Below are positions 1 to 6,899 of a DNA stretch of 8,940 bases, in pieces (the first letter of the stretch is position 1; each line of letters starts with the position of its first letter). This DNA is from Chitinophaga pinensis (GTDB lineage Bacteria; Bacteroidota; Bacteroidia; SXHM01), in NCBI GenBank assembly GCA_945889235.1, contig CAMDBK010000107.1, positions 1 to 8,940 of the forward strand. Reading direction: 5' to 3'. The position numbers and the translations under genes were made by a program. The notes beneath the pieces were generated by a model that had not been told where the DNA came from, searched no databases, and saw only the letters and a program-made list of their open reading frames with translations.

Positions 1-521
1 TTTAGCGTATAAGAACGGCTTGAGCATGTTGATCCGCTTTCAGTTCCTAAAAAACGTGTGGTGATTTCATTAACGTCAGTAATACGCTCGCGCAACCAGG
101 GCAGGTTTGTGGTATTTAAAGTAAACATTTTCCGAGTGGTTGAAGAAGAATTTGCCGATGCTCCGCACAAACTATGCAATGATGAAGCTTGCATATTTGA
201 AAATATAATTACTCCGCCATTGGTAACATAGTTTGTAATAGTTGTTCGCTCAGCAGAAGTGAATGTGCTACTTTGAATTAAAGAAGTAAACAAAACAACA
301 GGGTAAGTTAATGCTGTTGGCAGACTGTTGGTATTAATGTATTCTACACCTGCAGTATTTAAAATCCATTGACATGAAGTAAGTCGTGAAGTATTGGTTT
401 CTGCATTGCGGGCTGAAAGATCCATCAATGCTACTTTCCTCTGCTGGCCAATGCTGTGACCATAAAATAAACAAACAAATACTGCAAGAATAAAAAGTGG
501 TTTTAGTAAGTGTTTCATCAT
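1..521 (-). CDS. Secreted protein of unknown function, N-terminal part (cut by window start)
   Basis: An open frame of 173 codons runs from an ATG at 521 to the left edge without a stop, so the C-terminus is missing. The protein begins MMKHLLKPLFILAVFVCLFY, a basic start followed by a hydrophobic stretch, then a polar run, HSIGQQRK. This is a likely Sec signal peptide with cleavage near residue 25. After it come an alternating beta/alpha-like segment with VALMDLSARNAE, YPVVLF and YVTNGGVIIFSN, then a Ser/Thr/Cys-rich stretch. The 'strand, helix, GGVIIF' pattern resembles class-I glutamine-amidotransferase-like (ThuA/DUF4350-type) folds, but no catalytic residues can be assigned and I do not recognise the family. 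A second ATG directly follows at 518, so the start is uncertain by one codon. It is divergent from sixA. The coding call is fairly sure because of the long open frame and signal peptide; the function is unknown. Confidence 0.75.
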   Translation of the reverse strand, partial: MMKHLLKPLFILAVFVCLFYGHSIGQQRKVALMDLSARNAETNTSRLTSCQWILNTAGVEYINTNSLPTALTYPVVLFTSLIQSSTFTSAERTTITNYVTNGGVIIFSNMQASSLHSLCGASANSSSTTRKMFTLNTTNLPWLRERITDVNEITTRFLGTESGSTCSSRSYTL

Positions 522-545
522 ATATATTGTTTTAGATAAGCAAAT

Positions 546-580
546 CAAAATTATTGTATTTTTATAATTAAGCCGTCAAA
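546..580 (-). promoter_or_regulatory. Putative Bacteroidota-type promoter for the secreted protein
   Basis: On the minus strand a perfect TAnnTTTG (-7) element, TAATTTTG, lies at 553-546. A TTTG (-33-like) lies at 580-577, and the spacer is 23 bp, the long end of the accepted range. Transcription would start about 540, leaving a leader of roughly 20 nt before the ATG at 521. This is a consensus match only; such AT-rich motifs occur by chance. Confidence 0.4.
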
Positions 581-752
581 TATATGTTTTTTAACATATG
601 AAATACAAATACTGTTCGACAAACAACTATTCTTCATTTGATATTTTCTTAACTTTAAACAACCAAATTTCACACTGAATAGTTGAAGTTTTAGCTTCAT
701 AAAAATCATTTATTCATAACAACGGAATACTAACAGCCCGTTAATTTTACGT

Positions 753-776
753 TAAGTTTGTGTTTGCGTAGCTTTG
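753..776 (+). promoter_or_regulatory. Two overlapping-region TAnnTTTG elements upstream of sixA
   Basis: Two exact TAnnTTTG matches face sixA: TAAGTTTG at 753-760 and TAGCTTTG at 769-776. The second is created by the junction of the 10-bp tandem duplication at 763-782. Neither has a clear TTG -33 element 19-23 bp upstream, so at most one is likely to be functional. Use of the second would give a leader of about 28 nt to the ATG at 811. The rest of 522-752 is AT-rich sequence in which I see no gene or terminator. Confidence 0.3.
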
Positions 777-782
777 CGTAGC
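763..782 (+). repeat. Perfect 10-bp tandem duplication (TTTGCGTAGC x2)
   Basis: TTTGCGTAGC occurs twice head to tail without mismatch, 28 bp before the sixA start codon. It probably arose by slippage. Each junction reconstitutes promoter-like sequence, as described for 753-776. No further copies flank it. Confidence 0.85.
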
Positions 783-810
783 TAATCCTTATTATTTTTC
801 ACTCACTTTT

Positions 811-1320
811 ATGAAAACACTTTTATTGGTTCGTCATGCCAAATCAAGTTGGAATGATGCAGACATTTCAGATATTGACCGTCCGTTAAAGAGGAGCGGA
901 GTGAAGGATGCACTTGAGGTTTCTGCAAAACTTAAATCATTGAAAGTTTCGCCCGATATTATTATTACAAGCCCGGCAGTAAGAGCAATAACAACCGCAC
1001 TTATTTTTGCGAGAACGTTGAAGTATCAATATAATCAGATTGTCATCAACGAAATTGTTTATGATTTCAGTAAAGATGCGTTGCTTCCATTGTTGCACAA
1101 TATTGATGATAAGAATGATGTTGTTATGCTGGTTGGTCACGACCCTTCACTTACCAATTTGCTGAACTACCTTACAGGAAAAACGTTTGAAAAAATACCC
1201 ACCTCTTCGGTGGCTAAAATAAGTTTCAGAGTAAAACATTGGCAAAAGATAACGCCTGAAAACGGCAGGCTTGTATTTATTGAAAGCCCGCAAAAAGTGG
1301 AGAAAACTACAGCAGAATGA
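811..1320 (+). CDS. sixA: SixA-type phosphohistidine phosphatase (histidine phosphatase superfamily)
   Basis: A 169-residue cytoplasmic enzyme of the histidine phosphatase superfamily, close in size to E. coli SixA (about 160). It has the nucleophile motif VRHAKSSW (R8-H9), DRPLKRSG (21-28), the second phosphate-pocket Arg in SPAVRA (R58), a likely general acid E81, and the second His in LVGHDPSL (H110). Family members remove phosphate from phosphohistidine on proteins, and E. coli SixA acts in the phosphotransferase-system branch. The stop overlaps the ppk1 start (ATGA, 4 bp), so the two are translationally coupled. Ppk1 works through a phosphohistidine, which makes a related substrate plausible but unproven. 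No signal peptide is seen, and the ATG start places the RHA motif at the usual N-terminal distance. The family is secure; the substrate is not. Confidence 0.92.
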   Translation: MKTLLLVRHAKSSWNDADISDIDRPLKRSGVKDALEVSAKLKSLKVSPDIIITSPAVRAITTALIFARTLKYQYNQIVINEIVYDFSKDALLPLLHNIDDKNDVVMLVGHDPSLTNLLNYLTGKTFEKIPTSSVAKISFRVKHWQKITPENGRLVFIESPQKVEKTTAE

Positions 1321-3377
1321 AAGTTGAAAAAGACATAATTAACCGTGAGATAAGCTGGCTTTCGTTTAATGAGCGTGTGTTGCAGGAAGCAGGCGACAAA
1401 AATGTTCCGTTGGTTCAACGCATTCGGTTTCTCGGAATCTTCTCCAACAATCTTGACGAATTTTTTCGAGTGCGTGTGGCTACCATCAAACGTGTTTTGA
1501 ATTTTGGTAAAAGCGCGAAAGAACTATTGGGAGCAAAACCAAAAAAACTGCTCAGCCAAATTCATGAAATAGTTATCCGTCATCAGGAACAATCACTGGA
1601 GATTTACAATCAGATTTTGGAGGGGTTGAAAAAGGAAAACATTTGTATTCTTAACGAAAATCAATTATCAAAAGAACAGGGCGTTTTTGTGAAAGATTAT
1701 TTTCACCAGAAAATAAGGCCAACGCTGGTTCCCATCATGCTTTATAACACTTCTGACTTTCCTTACCTGCGCGAAAAATCAATTTATCTTGCTGTAAAAT
1801 TTGTTGGAAGAAAGAGTGCGAAAAATCCGTATTCACTGATTGAAATTCCTACTTCTATCCATTCACGGTTTTTAGTTCTTCCCGAAAAAGACGGCAAAAA
1901 ATACATCATGTTATTGGATGATGTTATCCGTTTTTCAATGCAGGAAATTTTTGAAGTACTGAAACTGAAATTTGACAAAGCCTTCACCATAAAAATTACA
2001 CGTGATGCAGAATTGCATATCGACAATGACCTTTCGCGCAGCTTAGTTGAAAAAATTTCGCGTAGTATTAAACAACGAAAAAAAGGTGATACTGTACGTT
2101 TTGTTTACGACCAGACTATGCCGCGCCAAATGCTTGATTTCATTATTAAAAGCATGAAATTCACTAATAATGATAACCTTATTCCCGGTGGGCGCTATCA
2201 TAACTTTAAAGACTTCATGAGTTTTCCCAATGTTGGAGGAAAACACCTGGAATATCAACCTTCACTTCCAATCCAAAACAAATACCTGAATCCAACAGCA
2301 AGCATTATTAATGTACTAAAAAAACGTGATGTGCTGTTGCACTATCCGTATCAAAATTTCAGTTCTTTTATAGACCTGTTACGAGAAGCAGCCATTGACC
2401 CAAATGTAGTTTCAATAAAAATAACAGCGTACAGGCTTGCAAAAAAATCAAACGTTATTAATGCATTGGTAAGCGCTGTAAAAAATGGTAAAGAAGTAAC
2501 AGCTGTAATGGAATTGCGGGCAAGGTTTGATGAAGAAGCCAACATTCAGTGGGGAAATTTGTTGCAGGAAGAAGGGGTGAAAGTAATTTATGGTGTTCCG
2601 GGTTTAAAGGTGCATTCTAAAATGATGCTCATCAAACGTAAAGAAGGAAATAAGATTGTGAATTATGCCAGCCTGGGAACAGGCAACTACAATGAAGAAA
2701 CAGCCACTGTTTACAGCGACCACAGCCTGTTTACTTCGCGCAAGGAAATTACTTCAGAGGTAAGTAAGTTGTTTGATTTTTTTGAAAATAATTTTCACAC
2801 GCACAAGTATAAACACCTTGTGGTTTCGCCACATTCCATGCGAAAAAAAATGATTTCGCTCATCAACAATGAAATAAAAAATGCCAAAGAAGGAAAACCT
2901 GCTTACCTAATTTTGAAGATGAATAATCTGGTGGATATGGAGCTGATAAAAAAACTTTATCATGCAAGTAAAGCAGGAGTTAAGATTAACCTGATTGTGC
3001 GCGGAATATGTTCGTTAATTCCCGGCATAAAAGGAATGAGTGAAAACATTGAAGCTGTAAGTATTGTTGACCGCTACCTTGAACATTCACGCATTTTTGT
3101 TTTCTGCAATGACGGAAATGAATTGTATTATTTTTCTTCTGCCGACTGGATGACACGCAATCTTGATTACCGCGTGGAAGTTACCTGTCCTGTTTATGAC
3201 AAAGATTTGCAACAGGAACTTAGAACGATGCTTAATATTCAATTGAGAGGCAATGTGAAGGCGCGAATTATTGACGAGTTTCAGACGAACCGATACAAGC
3301 GTAGCAACAGCAGGAATAAAATCCGCTCACAGGTTGCATTTTATAATTACCTGAAAGAGAAGCACGGGAAATCTTAA
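1317..3377 (+). CDS. ppk1: Polyphosphate kinase 1
   Basis: Full-length Ppk1, 686 residues against 688 in E. coli. It polymerises the gamma-phosphate of ATP into inorganic polyphosphate, reversibly. Domain order: N domain (about 1-105) with the ATP-contacting motif SNNLDEFFRVR from residue 43; head domain (about 106-315); two phospholipase-D-like C domains (about 316-505 and 506-686). Catalytic residues line up with E. coli at an offset of two: H433 in LKVHSKM (the autophosphorylated His, E. coli H435), H590 in LEHSRIF (E. coli H592), R373 in TAYRLAK and R403 in ELRARFD (E. coli R375 and R405). The gene starts inside the sixA stop and is followed 81 bp later by ppx, so synthesis and breakdown of polyphosphate are encoded together. 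Nothing is truncated or missing. Confidence 0.98.
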   Translation: MKVEKDIINREISWLSFNERVLQEAGDKNVPLVQRIRFLGIFSNNLDEFFRVRVATIKRVLNFGKSAKELLGAKPKKLLSQIHEIVIRHQEQSLEIYNQILEGLKKENICILNENQLSKEQGVFVKDYFHQKIRPTLVPIMLYNTSDFPYLREKSIYLAVKFVGRKSAKNPYSLIEIPTSIHSRFLVLPEKDGKKYIMLLDDVIRFSMQEIFEVLKLKFDKAFTIKITRDAELHIDNDLSRSLVEKISRSIKQRKKGDTVRFVYDQTMPRQMLDFIIKSMKFTNNDNLIPGGRYHNFKDFMSFPNVGGKHLEYQPSLPIQNKYLNPTASIINVLKKRDVLLHYPYQNFSSFIDLLREAAIDPNVVSIKITAYRLAKKSNVINALVSAVKNGKEVTAVMELRARFDEEANIQWGNLLQEEGVKVIYGVPGLKVHSKMMLIKRKEGNKIVNYASLGTGNYNEETATVYSDHSLFTSRKEITSEVSKLFDFFENNFHTHKYKHLVVSPHSMRKKMISLINNEIKNAKEGKPAYLILKMNNLVDMELIKKLYHASKAGVKINLIVRGICSLIPGIKGMSENIEAVSIVDRYLEHSRIFVFCNDGNELYYFSSADWMTRNLDYRVEVTCPVYDKDLQQELRTMLNIQLRGNVKARIIDEFQTNRYKRSNSRNKIRSQVAFYNYLKEKHGKS

Positions 3378-3458
3378 GCAGTTCTCATTTTTCAATACTT
3401 TTCAACAGCGCGCTAATTCTATTTTTTAAAATTCAATTTTTGCGGAAATTATTTTAAA

Positions 3459-4364
3459 GTGAAAATACTCACGTTCGCGGCAATTGATATTGGTTCTAAC
3501 GCTATCCGGCTTTTGCTGATGAACGTTATTGAAAACGGGAAAGCTCCTGTTTTCAGAAAAATTAACCTTATCAGAGTTCCGTTACGGCTGGGTGAAGAAG
3601 CCTTTTCAGAAAAAAAACTCAGCGATAAAAAAATTGAAAAACTGCTGCTTGCCATGAAGTCTTTCAAATACCTGATGGATGTGAGCGACATTGTTTCTTT
3701 TCGTGCATGTGCCACCAGTGCTATGCGTGAAACTGCCAACAGCGAATCAGTTGTGAAATACATTGCAAAAGAAACCGGGATAAAAATTGAAGTGATTGAA
3801 GGAAAAGAAGAAGCCGATATTATTTATTCAACCCATGTTGAAGAAATGCTGGACCACAAGAACTCATATCTGTATGTGGATGTTGGCGGAGGAAGCACCG
3901 AGCTTACTTTGTTTGACAGAGGTGAGTTAATCGCTTCACGTTCATTTAATGTTGGTGCAGTCAGATACCTGAAAGGAATTGTAGAAAAGGAAGATGAAAA
4001 AGAATTGAAGAAGTGGGTGAAGAAAACTACTGAAAAGCATGAACCGCTTTTCCTTATTGGTTCAGGAGGAAACATCAATAAAATTTTCAAACTCAGCGGA
4101 GCAAAAGCAAAGAAGAATGCATCGCTTTCCATTGAGCAGGTAACGCAGGTTTACAAACTGATAAAGTCGTATTCTATTGAAGACCGCATAAAAAAATTAG
4201 ACATGAATCTCGACCGCGCAGATGTAATTATTCCTGCTGCTGAAATATTTCTCGACATCATGCAGTGGTGCGGCAGCCGCAGAATTTATATTCCTAAAAT
4301 TGGATTAGCAGATGGAATTGTTCGGCAGCTTTATCGCGAATACAAAGAGAAAGCTAAGAGTTAA
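3459..4364 (+). CDS. ppx: Exopolyphosphatase, Ppx/GppA family, short form
   Basis: A 301-residue ASKHA-fold phosphatase that removes terminal phosphate from polyphosphate; some relatives hydrolyse pppGpp. Motifs: first phosphate loop AIDIGSNAIRLL (from residue 8), EGKEEAD (from E114) holding the catalytic Glu region, second phosphate loop DVGGGSTEL (141-149), and GSGGNI (201-206). The C-terminal HD-like extension of the roughly 500-residue E. coli enzymes is absent, so this is the two-lobe short form. The start is GTG: the frame is closed by TAA at 3414-3416 and no ATG lies between, while the first phosphate loop begins only eight codons in. The 81-bp gap after ppk1 shows no terminator, so cotranscription with sixA-ppk1 is likely. 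The 3' end overlaps the convergent hydrolase gene by 11 bp. Polyphosphate versus pppGpp preference cannot be read from sequence; the neighbours favour polyphosphate. Confidence 0.93.
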   Translation: MKILTFAAIDIGSNAIRLLLMNVIENGKAPVFRKINLIRVPLRLGEEAFSEKKLSDKKIEKLLLAMKSFKYLMDVSDIVSFRACATSAMRETANSESVVKYIAKETGIKIEVIEGKEEADIIYSTHVEEMLDHKNSYLYVDVGGGSTELTLFDRGELIASRSFNVGAVRYLKGIVEKEDEKELKKWVKKTTEKHEPLFLIGSGGNINKIFKLSGAKAKKNASLSIEQVTQVYKLIKSYSIEDRIKKLDMNLDRADVIIPAAEIFLDIMQWCGSRRIYIPKIGLADGIVRQLYREYKEKAKS

Positions 4365-5223
4365 GAAAAGCTTCTAATTCTCTGTTAATTGCTTCTGGTT
4401 CTTCTTCCTGAACAAAGTGTCCGGCATTTTCAAGGTTCACAATCTTTTTACTTTTCAGTAATTCTTCCCATTTCGGAAAGAGTAAAGATGTTTTTAAAAA
4501 TTCATCTTTCATTCCCCACATCATTAGCACAGGCTTTTTCAGAAGTGATTCACGTTTTTCCCAAAGATTATTGTAATAACTGCTTGAACCAATTAACGAT
4601 TTTACACATGCAAAAGCTGCAATCCTTTCTTTCGGACTTCCCTGTGCTTTCAGATATTGGCGGTGAATTTCAGGTGTTAGTTTTTTCTTATTTCCAAACG
4701 ATGCTTTCATAATTACGCGTGCAGAAAAATTCAATTGTGTATAAAAGAATTTTCCAAGCCAACCACCAAAAATTTTTCCGGGAGTTTCAAAATGTTTTTC
4801 GTCTTTCAGACTCCACATCCAGGTGTTAAAAATCACAACACGTTTAATATTTTCAGGATGATTGAGCGCATACCCGAATCCAATTGGTCCGCCAAAATCA
4901 TGAACAACCAAATTGATGTTTTTTAAACCAAGTTTTTCAATAAATTTCCATAAGCGAATAGAATGGGCTTCTGGCGTATAGTCAGCATTTTCAGGTTTTT
5001 CACTCAAACCGTAACCTAAATTGTCGGCTGCTACGCAACGATATTTTTTTGAAAGGTGTTTCACCATGTTGCGGTAAGTGAACGACCAGTCGGGTGTTCC
5101 GTGAACCATAAGAATAATTTCACCTTCACCTTCATCAATGAAATGGATTTTACTTCCGTCAATCTCTAAATATTTTGACTTGAAAGGATATTCGTTTTTG
5201 TCAAGCCAGTAGGGAGCTTTCAT
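4354..5223 (-). CDS. Alpha/beta hydrolase with Asp nucleophile (haloalkane dehalogenase/epoxide hydrolase-like)
   Basis: A complete 289-residue cytoplasmic alpha/beta-fold hydrolase. Oxyanion motif HGTPDWSFTYRNM (from H41); nucleophile elbow VVHDFGGPIG with D109; acid D240 in WGMKDEF, after strand 7 as in subfamily I and III haloalkane dehalogenases; catalytic base H269 in NAGHFVQEEEPE. The NTWMW segment (133-137) after strand 6 also resembles haloalkane dehalogenases. However, F110 stands where characterised dehalogenases have the halide-binding Trp next to the nucleophile, so true dehalogenation is doubtful; epoxide hydrolysis or another reaction is possible. An Asp nucleophile argues against the Ser-dependent kynurenine formamidase or meta-cleavage hydrolases. 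It is last in the operon: its ATG overlaps the ACMSD stop (ATGA, 4 bp), which ties it to 3-hydroxyanthranilate breakdown. Substrate unknown. Confidence 0.88.
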   Translation of the reverse strand: MKAPYWLDKNEYPFKSKYLEIDGSKIHFIDEGEGEIILMVHGTPDWSFTYRNMVKHLSKKYRCVAADNLGYGLSEKPENADYTPEAHSIRLWKFIEKLGLKNINLVVHDFGGPIGFGYALNHPENIKRVVIFNTWMWSLKDEKHFETPGKIFGGWLGKFFYTQLNFSARVIMKASFGNKKKLTPEIHRQYLKAQGSPKERIAAFACVKSLIGSSSYYNNLWEKRESLLKKPVLMMWGMKDEFLKTSLLFPKWEELLKSKKIVNLENAGHFVQEEEPEAINRELEAFLNS

Positions 5224-6230
5224 TCAAATATATTTTTTTCAAGCCCAAGCCATTTTAGTGCTGAGCCGTGTAAAAGATTTTCTGTAATTGAATTTTCAAA
5301 ATTCAAACTCCGTATCAATTTTCCGGGTTCATTTTCACCTAACGGAAAAGGATAATCAGAACCAAGTGCAATTTTTTCGGAACCAAATAATTTAATGATG
5401 TAGCGCAGCATTTCTTCATCATGAACCAATGAATCCAGCCAGAATTTTCCGATGTACATTTTAGGATTTACGCTGTTATGAATTGCCACAAGGTCGGGGC
5501 GTGAATGATAACCATGCTCAATTCTTCCTATTGTGGCAGGGAAAGAACCACCGCCATGTGCAAATGCAACACGGAGTTCAGGATATTTTTCAAATACGCC
5601 ACCAAAAATCATGGAACAAATTGCCAGTGAAGTTTCGGCAGGCATTCCAACCAGCCAGGGTAGCCAGTAGCGTGGCATTCTGTCTTGCCCCATCATTTCC
5701 CAGGGGTGGACAAAAATTGCAGCCCCCAGTTTTGCAGCAGTTTCAAAAATCTGAAAAATTGCAGGTGAACTCAGATTCCAGTCATCTTTTATGTGTGAGC
5801 CTATTTGTACTCCGCGCAAGCCCATTTTCATGCAACGCTCCAATTCTTTTTCTGCAAGGTCTGGCGCCTGCAAAGGAATAGTTCCCAATCCAACAAACCG
5901 TTTAGGATAACGATGCACAATTTCAGCAATATGGTCGTTGAGAAACATGGAAATATCCAACGCATCCTGCGGCTTTGCCGAGTAACTGAACATCACCGGA
6001 ACAGTTGATAATACCTGCACATCCACATGATGATGGTCACATTCTTTGATTCTTTTTTCAGCATCCCAACAGTTGTCTTCAATCTCACGGAAAAGTTTTC
6101 CATCAACAATCATATTAGCACAACAAGGTTTGAGATGCTCCAGTTTTACAAATCCACCGTACCCGAATTTCGCAGCCCAATCGGGCATTTTTTCAGGAAG
6201 AATGTGCGTATGTATGTCTATTGTCAACAT
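5220..6230 (-). CDS. nbaD: 2-amino-3-carboxymuconate-6-semialdehyde decarboxylase (ACMSD)
   Basis: A 336-residue zinc amidohydrolase-superfamily decarboxylase that converts ACMS, the ring-cleavage product of 3-hydroxyanthranilate, to 2-aminomuconate semialdehyde. This keeps ACMS from cyclising spontaneously to quinolinate. Residues match the characterised Pseudomonas fluorescens enzyme at a 2-3 residue offset: Zn ligands H7 and H9 in DIHTHILPE, H175 in FVHPWE, and D292 in LGSDYPFPLGE; catalytic H225 in AHGGGSFP; substrate arginines R48 in KLFREI, R236 in GRIEHG, and R244. Arg236 is expected to reach the neighbouring subunit's active site, consistent with a dimer. That every one of these is present separates it from the many generic members of the superfamily. 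The gene begins 3 bp after the stop of the dioxygenase that makes its substrate and overlaps the hydrolase downstream. Confidence 0.95.
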   Translation of the reverse strand: MLTIDIHTHILPEKMPDWAAKFGYGGFVKLEHLKPCCANMIVDGKLFREIEDNCWDAEKRIKECDHHHVDVQVLSTVPVMFSYSAKPQDALDISMFLNDHIAEIVHRYPKRFVGLGTIPLQAPDLAEKELERCMKMGLRGVQIGSHIKDDWNLSSPAIFQIFETAAKLGAAIFVHPWEMMGQDRMPRYWLPWLVGMPAETSLAICSMIFGGVFEKYPELRVAFAHGGGSFPATIGRIEHGYHSRPDLVAIHNSVNPKMYIGKFWLDSLVHDEEMLRYIIKLFGSEKIALGSDYPFPLGENEPGKLIRSLNFENSITENLLHGSALKWLGLEKNIFE

Positions 6231-6233
6231 ACA

Positions 6234-6764
6234 CTAAACAAATCGGGGATCAGTTTCCATTACATGATTGCAATGTTTGCAAGTACGCAATTTTTCAGAA
6301 CTATAAAATTCTTTGTAGCGCGGAAGAAAATCATTTTCAATATCGTGCAACTCAAAATAGGTTTCGTATAATTTGTTGTTGCATTTTTCGCAGAACCAAA
6401 GCAGACCATCGTTATAGCCTTTCCCTTCGCGCACGCGCTCAATTACCAAACCTATTGAACCTTCTGATCTGCCCGGAGAATGCGGGGTTTTAGGCGGACA
6501 CAAAAACATGTCACCTGGTCCAAGTTTGATGTCAACAGGTTTTCCTTCTTCCTGAATCTTTACATTTATTTCACCTTCCAATTGATAAAATAATTCTTCG
6601 GTTTCGTTGTAGTGATAATCTTTTCGTGCATTTGGTCCGCCAACAATCATCACAATATAATCAGTGCCTTCGGGGTAAAGATTTTTGTTGGCGATGGGCG
6701 GTTTAAGAAGGTGGCGGTTTTCATCAATCCATTTTTTAAGGTTGAAAGGACGTCTGATACTCAT
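6234..6764 (-). CDS. nbaC: 3-hydroxyanthranilate 3,4-dioxygenase
   Basis: A 176-residue cupin dioxygenase that opens the ring of 3-hydroxyanthranilate with O2 to give ACMS in tryptophan (kynurenine) catabolism. Numbering coincides with the Cupriavidus metallidurans enzyme (174 residues): catalytic iron ligands H51, E57 and H95; substrate-binding R47, R99 and E110; and a C-terminal rubredoxin-like second metal site with C125/C128 (FCEKC) and C162/C165 (TCKHC). Both sites are intact, so this is the bacterial/fungal form rather than the animal one, which lacks the Cys site. This numbering also supports the ATG at 6764. It is the first gene of the nbaC-nbaD-hydrolase operon, with 3 bp to the next gene. 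I find no good promoter in the 23 bp between its start and the inverted repeat at 6788-6851. Transcription may therefore start beyond the repeat, for example near the imperfect -7-like TTACTTTG at 6867-6860. Confidence 0.97.
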   Translation of the reverse strand: MSIRRPFNLKKWIDENRHLLKPPIANKNLYPEGTDYIVMIVGGPNARKDYHYNETEELFYQLEGEINVKIQEEGKPVDIKLGPGDMFLCPPKTPHSPGRSEGSIGLVIERVREGKGYNDGLLWFCEKCNNKLYETYFELHDIENDFLPRYKEFYSSEKLRTCKHCNHVMETDPRFV

Positions 6765-6787
6765 GGTTGAAAATTTTATTTAGTATG

Positions 6788-6851
6788 TCGTCACCCTGAA
6801 CTTGTTTCAGGGTCTTAAGATTAAGATGTTGAAACAAGTTCAGCATGACGA
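6788..6851. repeat. Bipartite REP-like palindromic element
   Basis: Two 31-bp arms (6788-6818 and 6821-6851) are inverted copies around a 2-bp centre, identical at 26 of 31 positions. Each arm also contains its own palindrome. The left is CCCTGAA-CTTGT-TTCAGGG (6794-6812); the right is ATGTTGAA-ACAAG-TTCAGCAT (6826-6846, one G.T wobble). The five mismatches between arms fall exactly at bases that preserve the inner stems of each half, so the halves look like two REP units in inverted orientation. I recall this 'CCTGAACTTGTTTCAGG' core as a widespread intergenic repeat in Bacteroidota. It lies in the divergent region between nbaC and the SDR gene, an unusual place for a terminator-like hairpin. 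No other copy is seen in the window. Confidence 0.88.
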
Positions 6852-6887
6852 TTCTCAGACAAAGTAAAGAAATTCCGCAATAAGAAT

Positions 6888-6895
6888 TAATTTTG
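6888..6895 (+). promoter_or_regulatory. TAnnTTTG element immediately before the SDR gene
   Basis: TAATTTTG matches the Bacteroidota -7 consensus exactly, but ends only 4 bp before the ATG at 6900. If used, transcription would begin at or next to the start codon and give a leaderless message. No TTG -33 element is found 19-23 bp upstream, so this may be a chance match in AT-rich DNA. Confidence 0.25.
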
Positions 6896-6899
6896 AAAC

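Noticed and set aside
684..699. Small inverted repeat TGAAG-N6-CTTCA
   Set aside because: A 5-bp stem in AT-rich DNA is expected by chance, and no T-tract follows.
3407..3414. AGCGCGCT palindrome between ppk1 and ppx as a terminator
   Set aside because: It is only eight bases with no loop and no adjacent T-run; it cannot form a terminator hairpin.
4354..5223. Hydrolase as kynurenine formamidase
   Set aside because: Alpha/beta-fold formamidases use a Ser nucleophile, but the elbow here carries Asp109.
5483..5881. Plus-strand open frame of 132 codons inside the ACMSD gene
   Set aside because: It is antisense to a gene with complete catalytic residues and shows no family motif.
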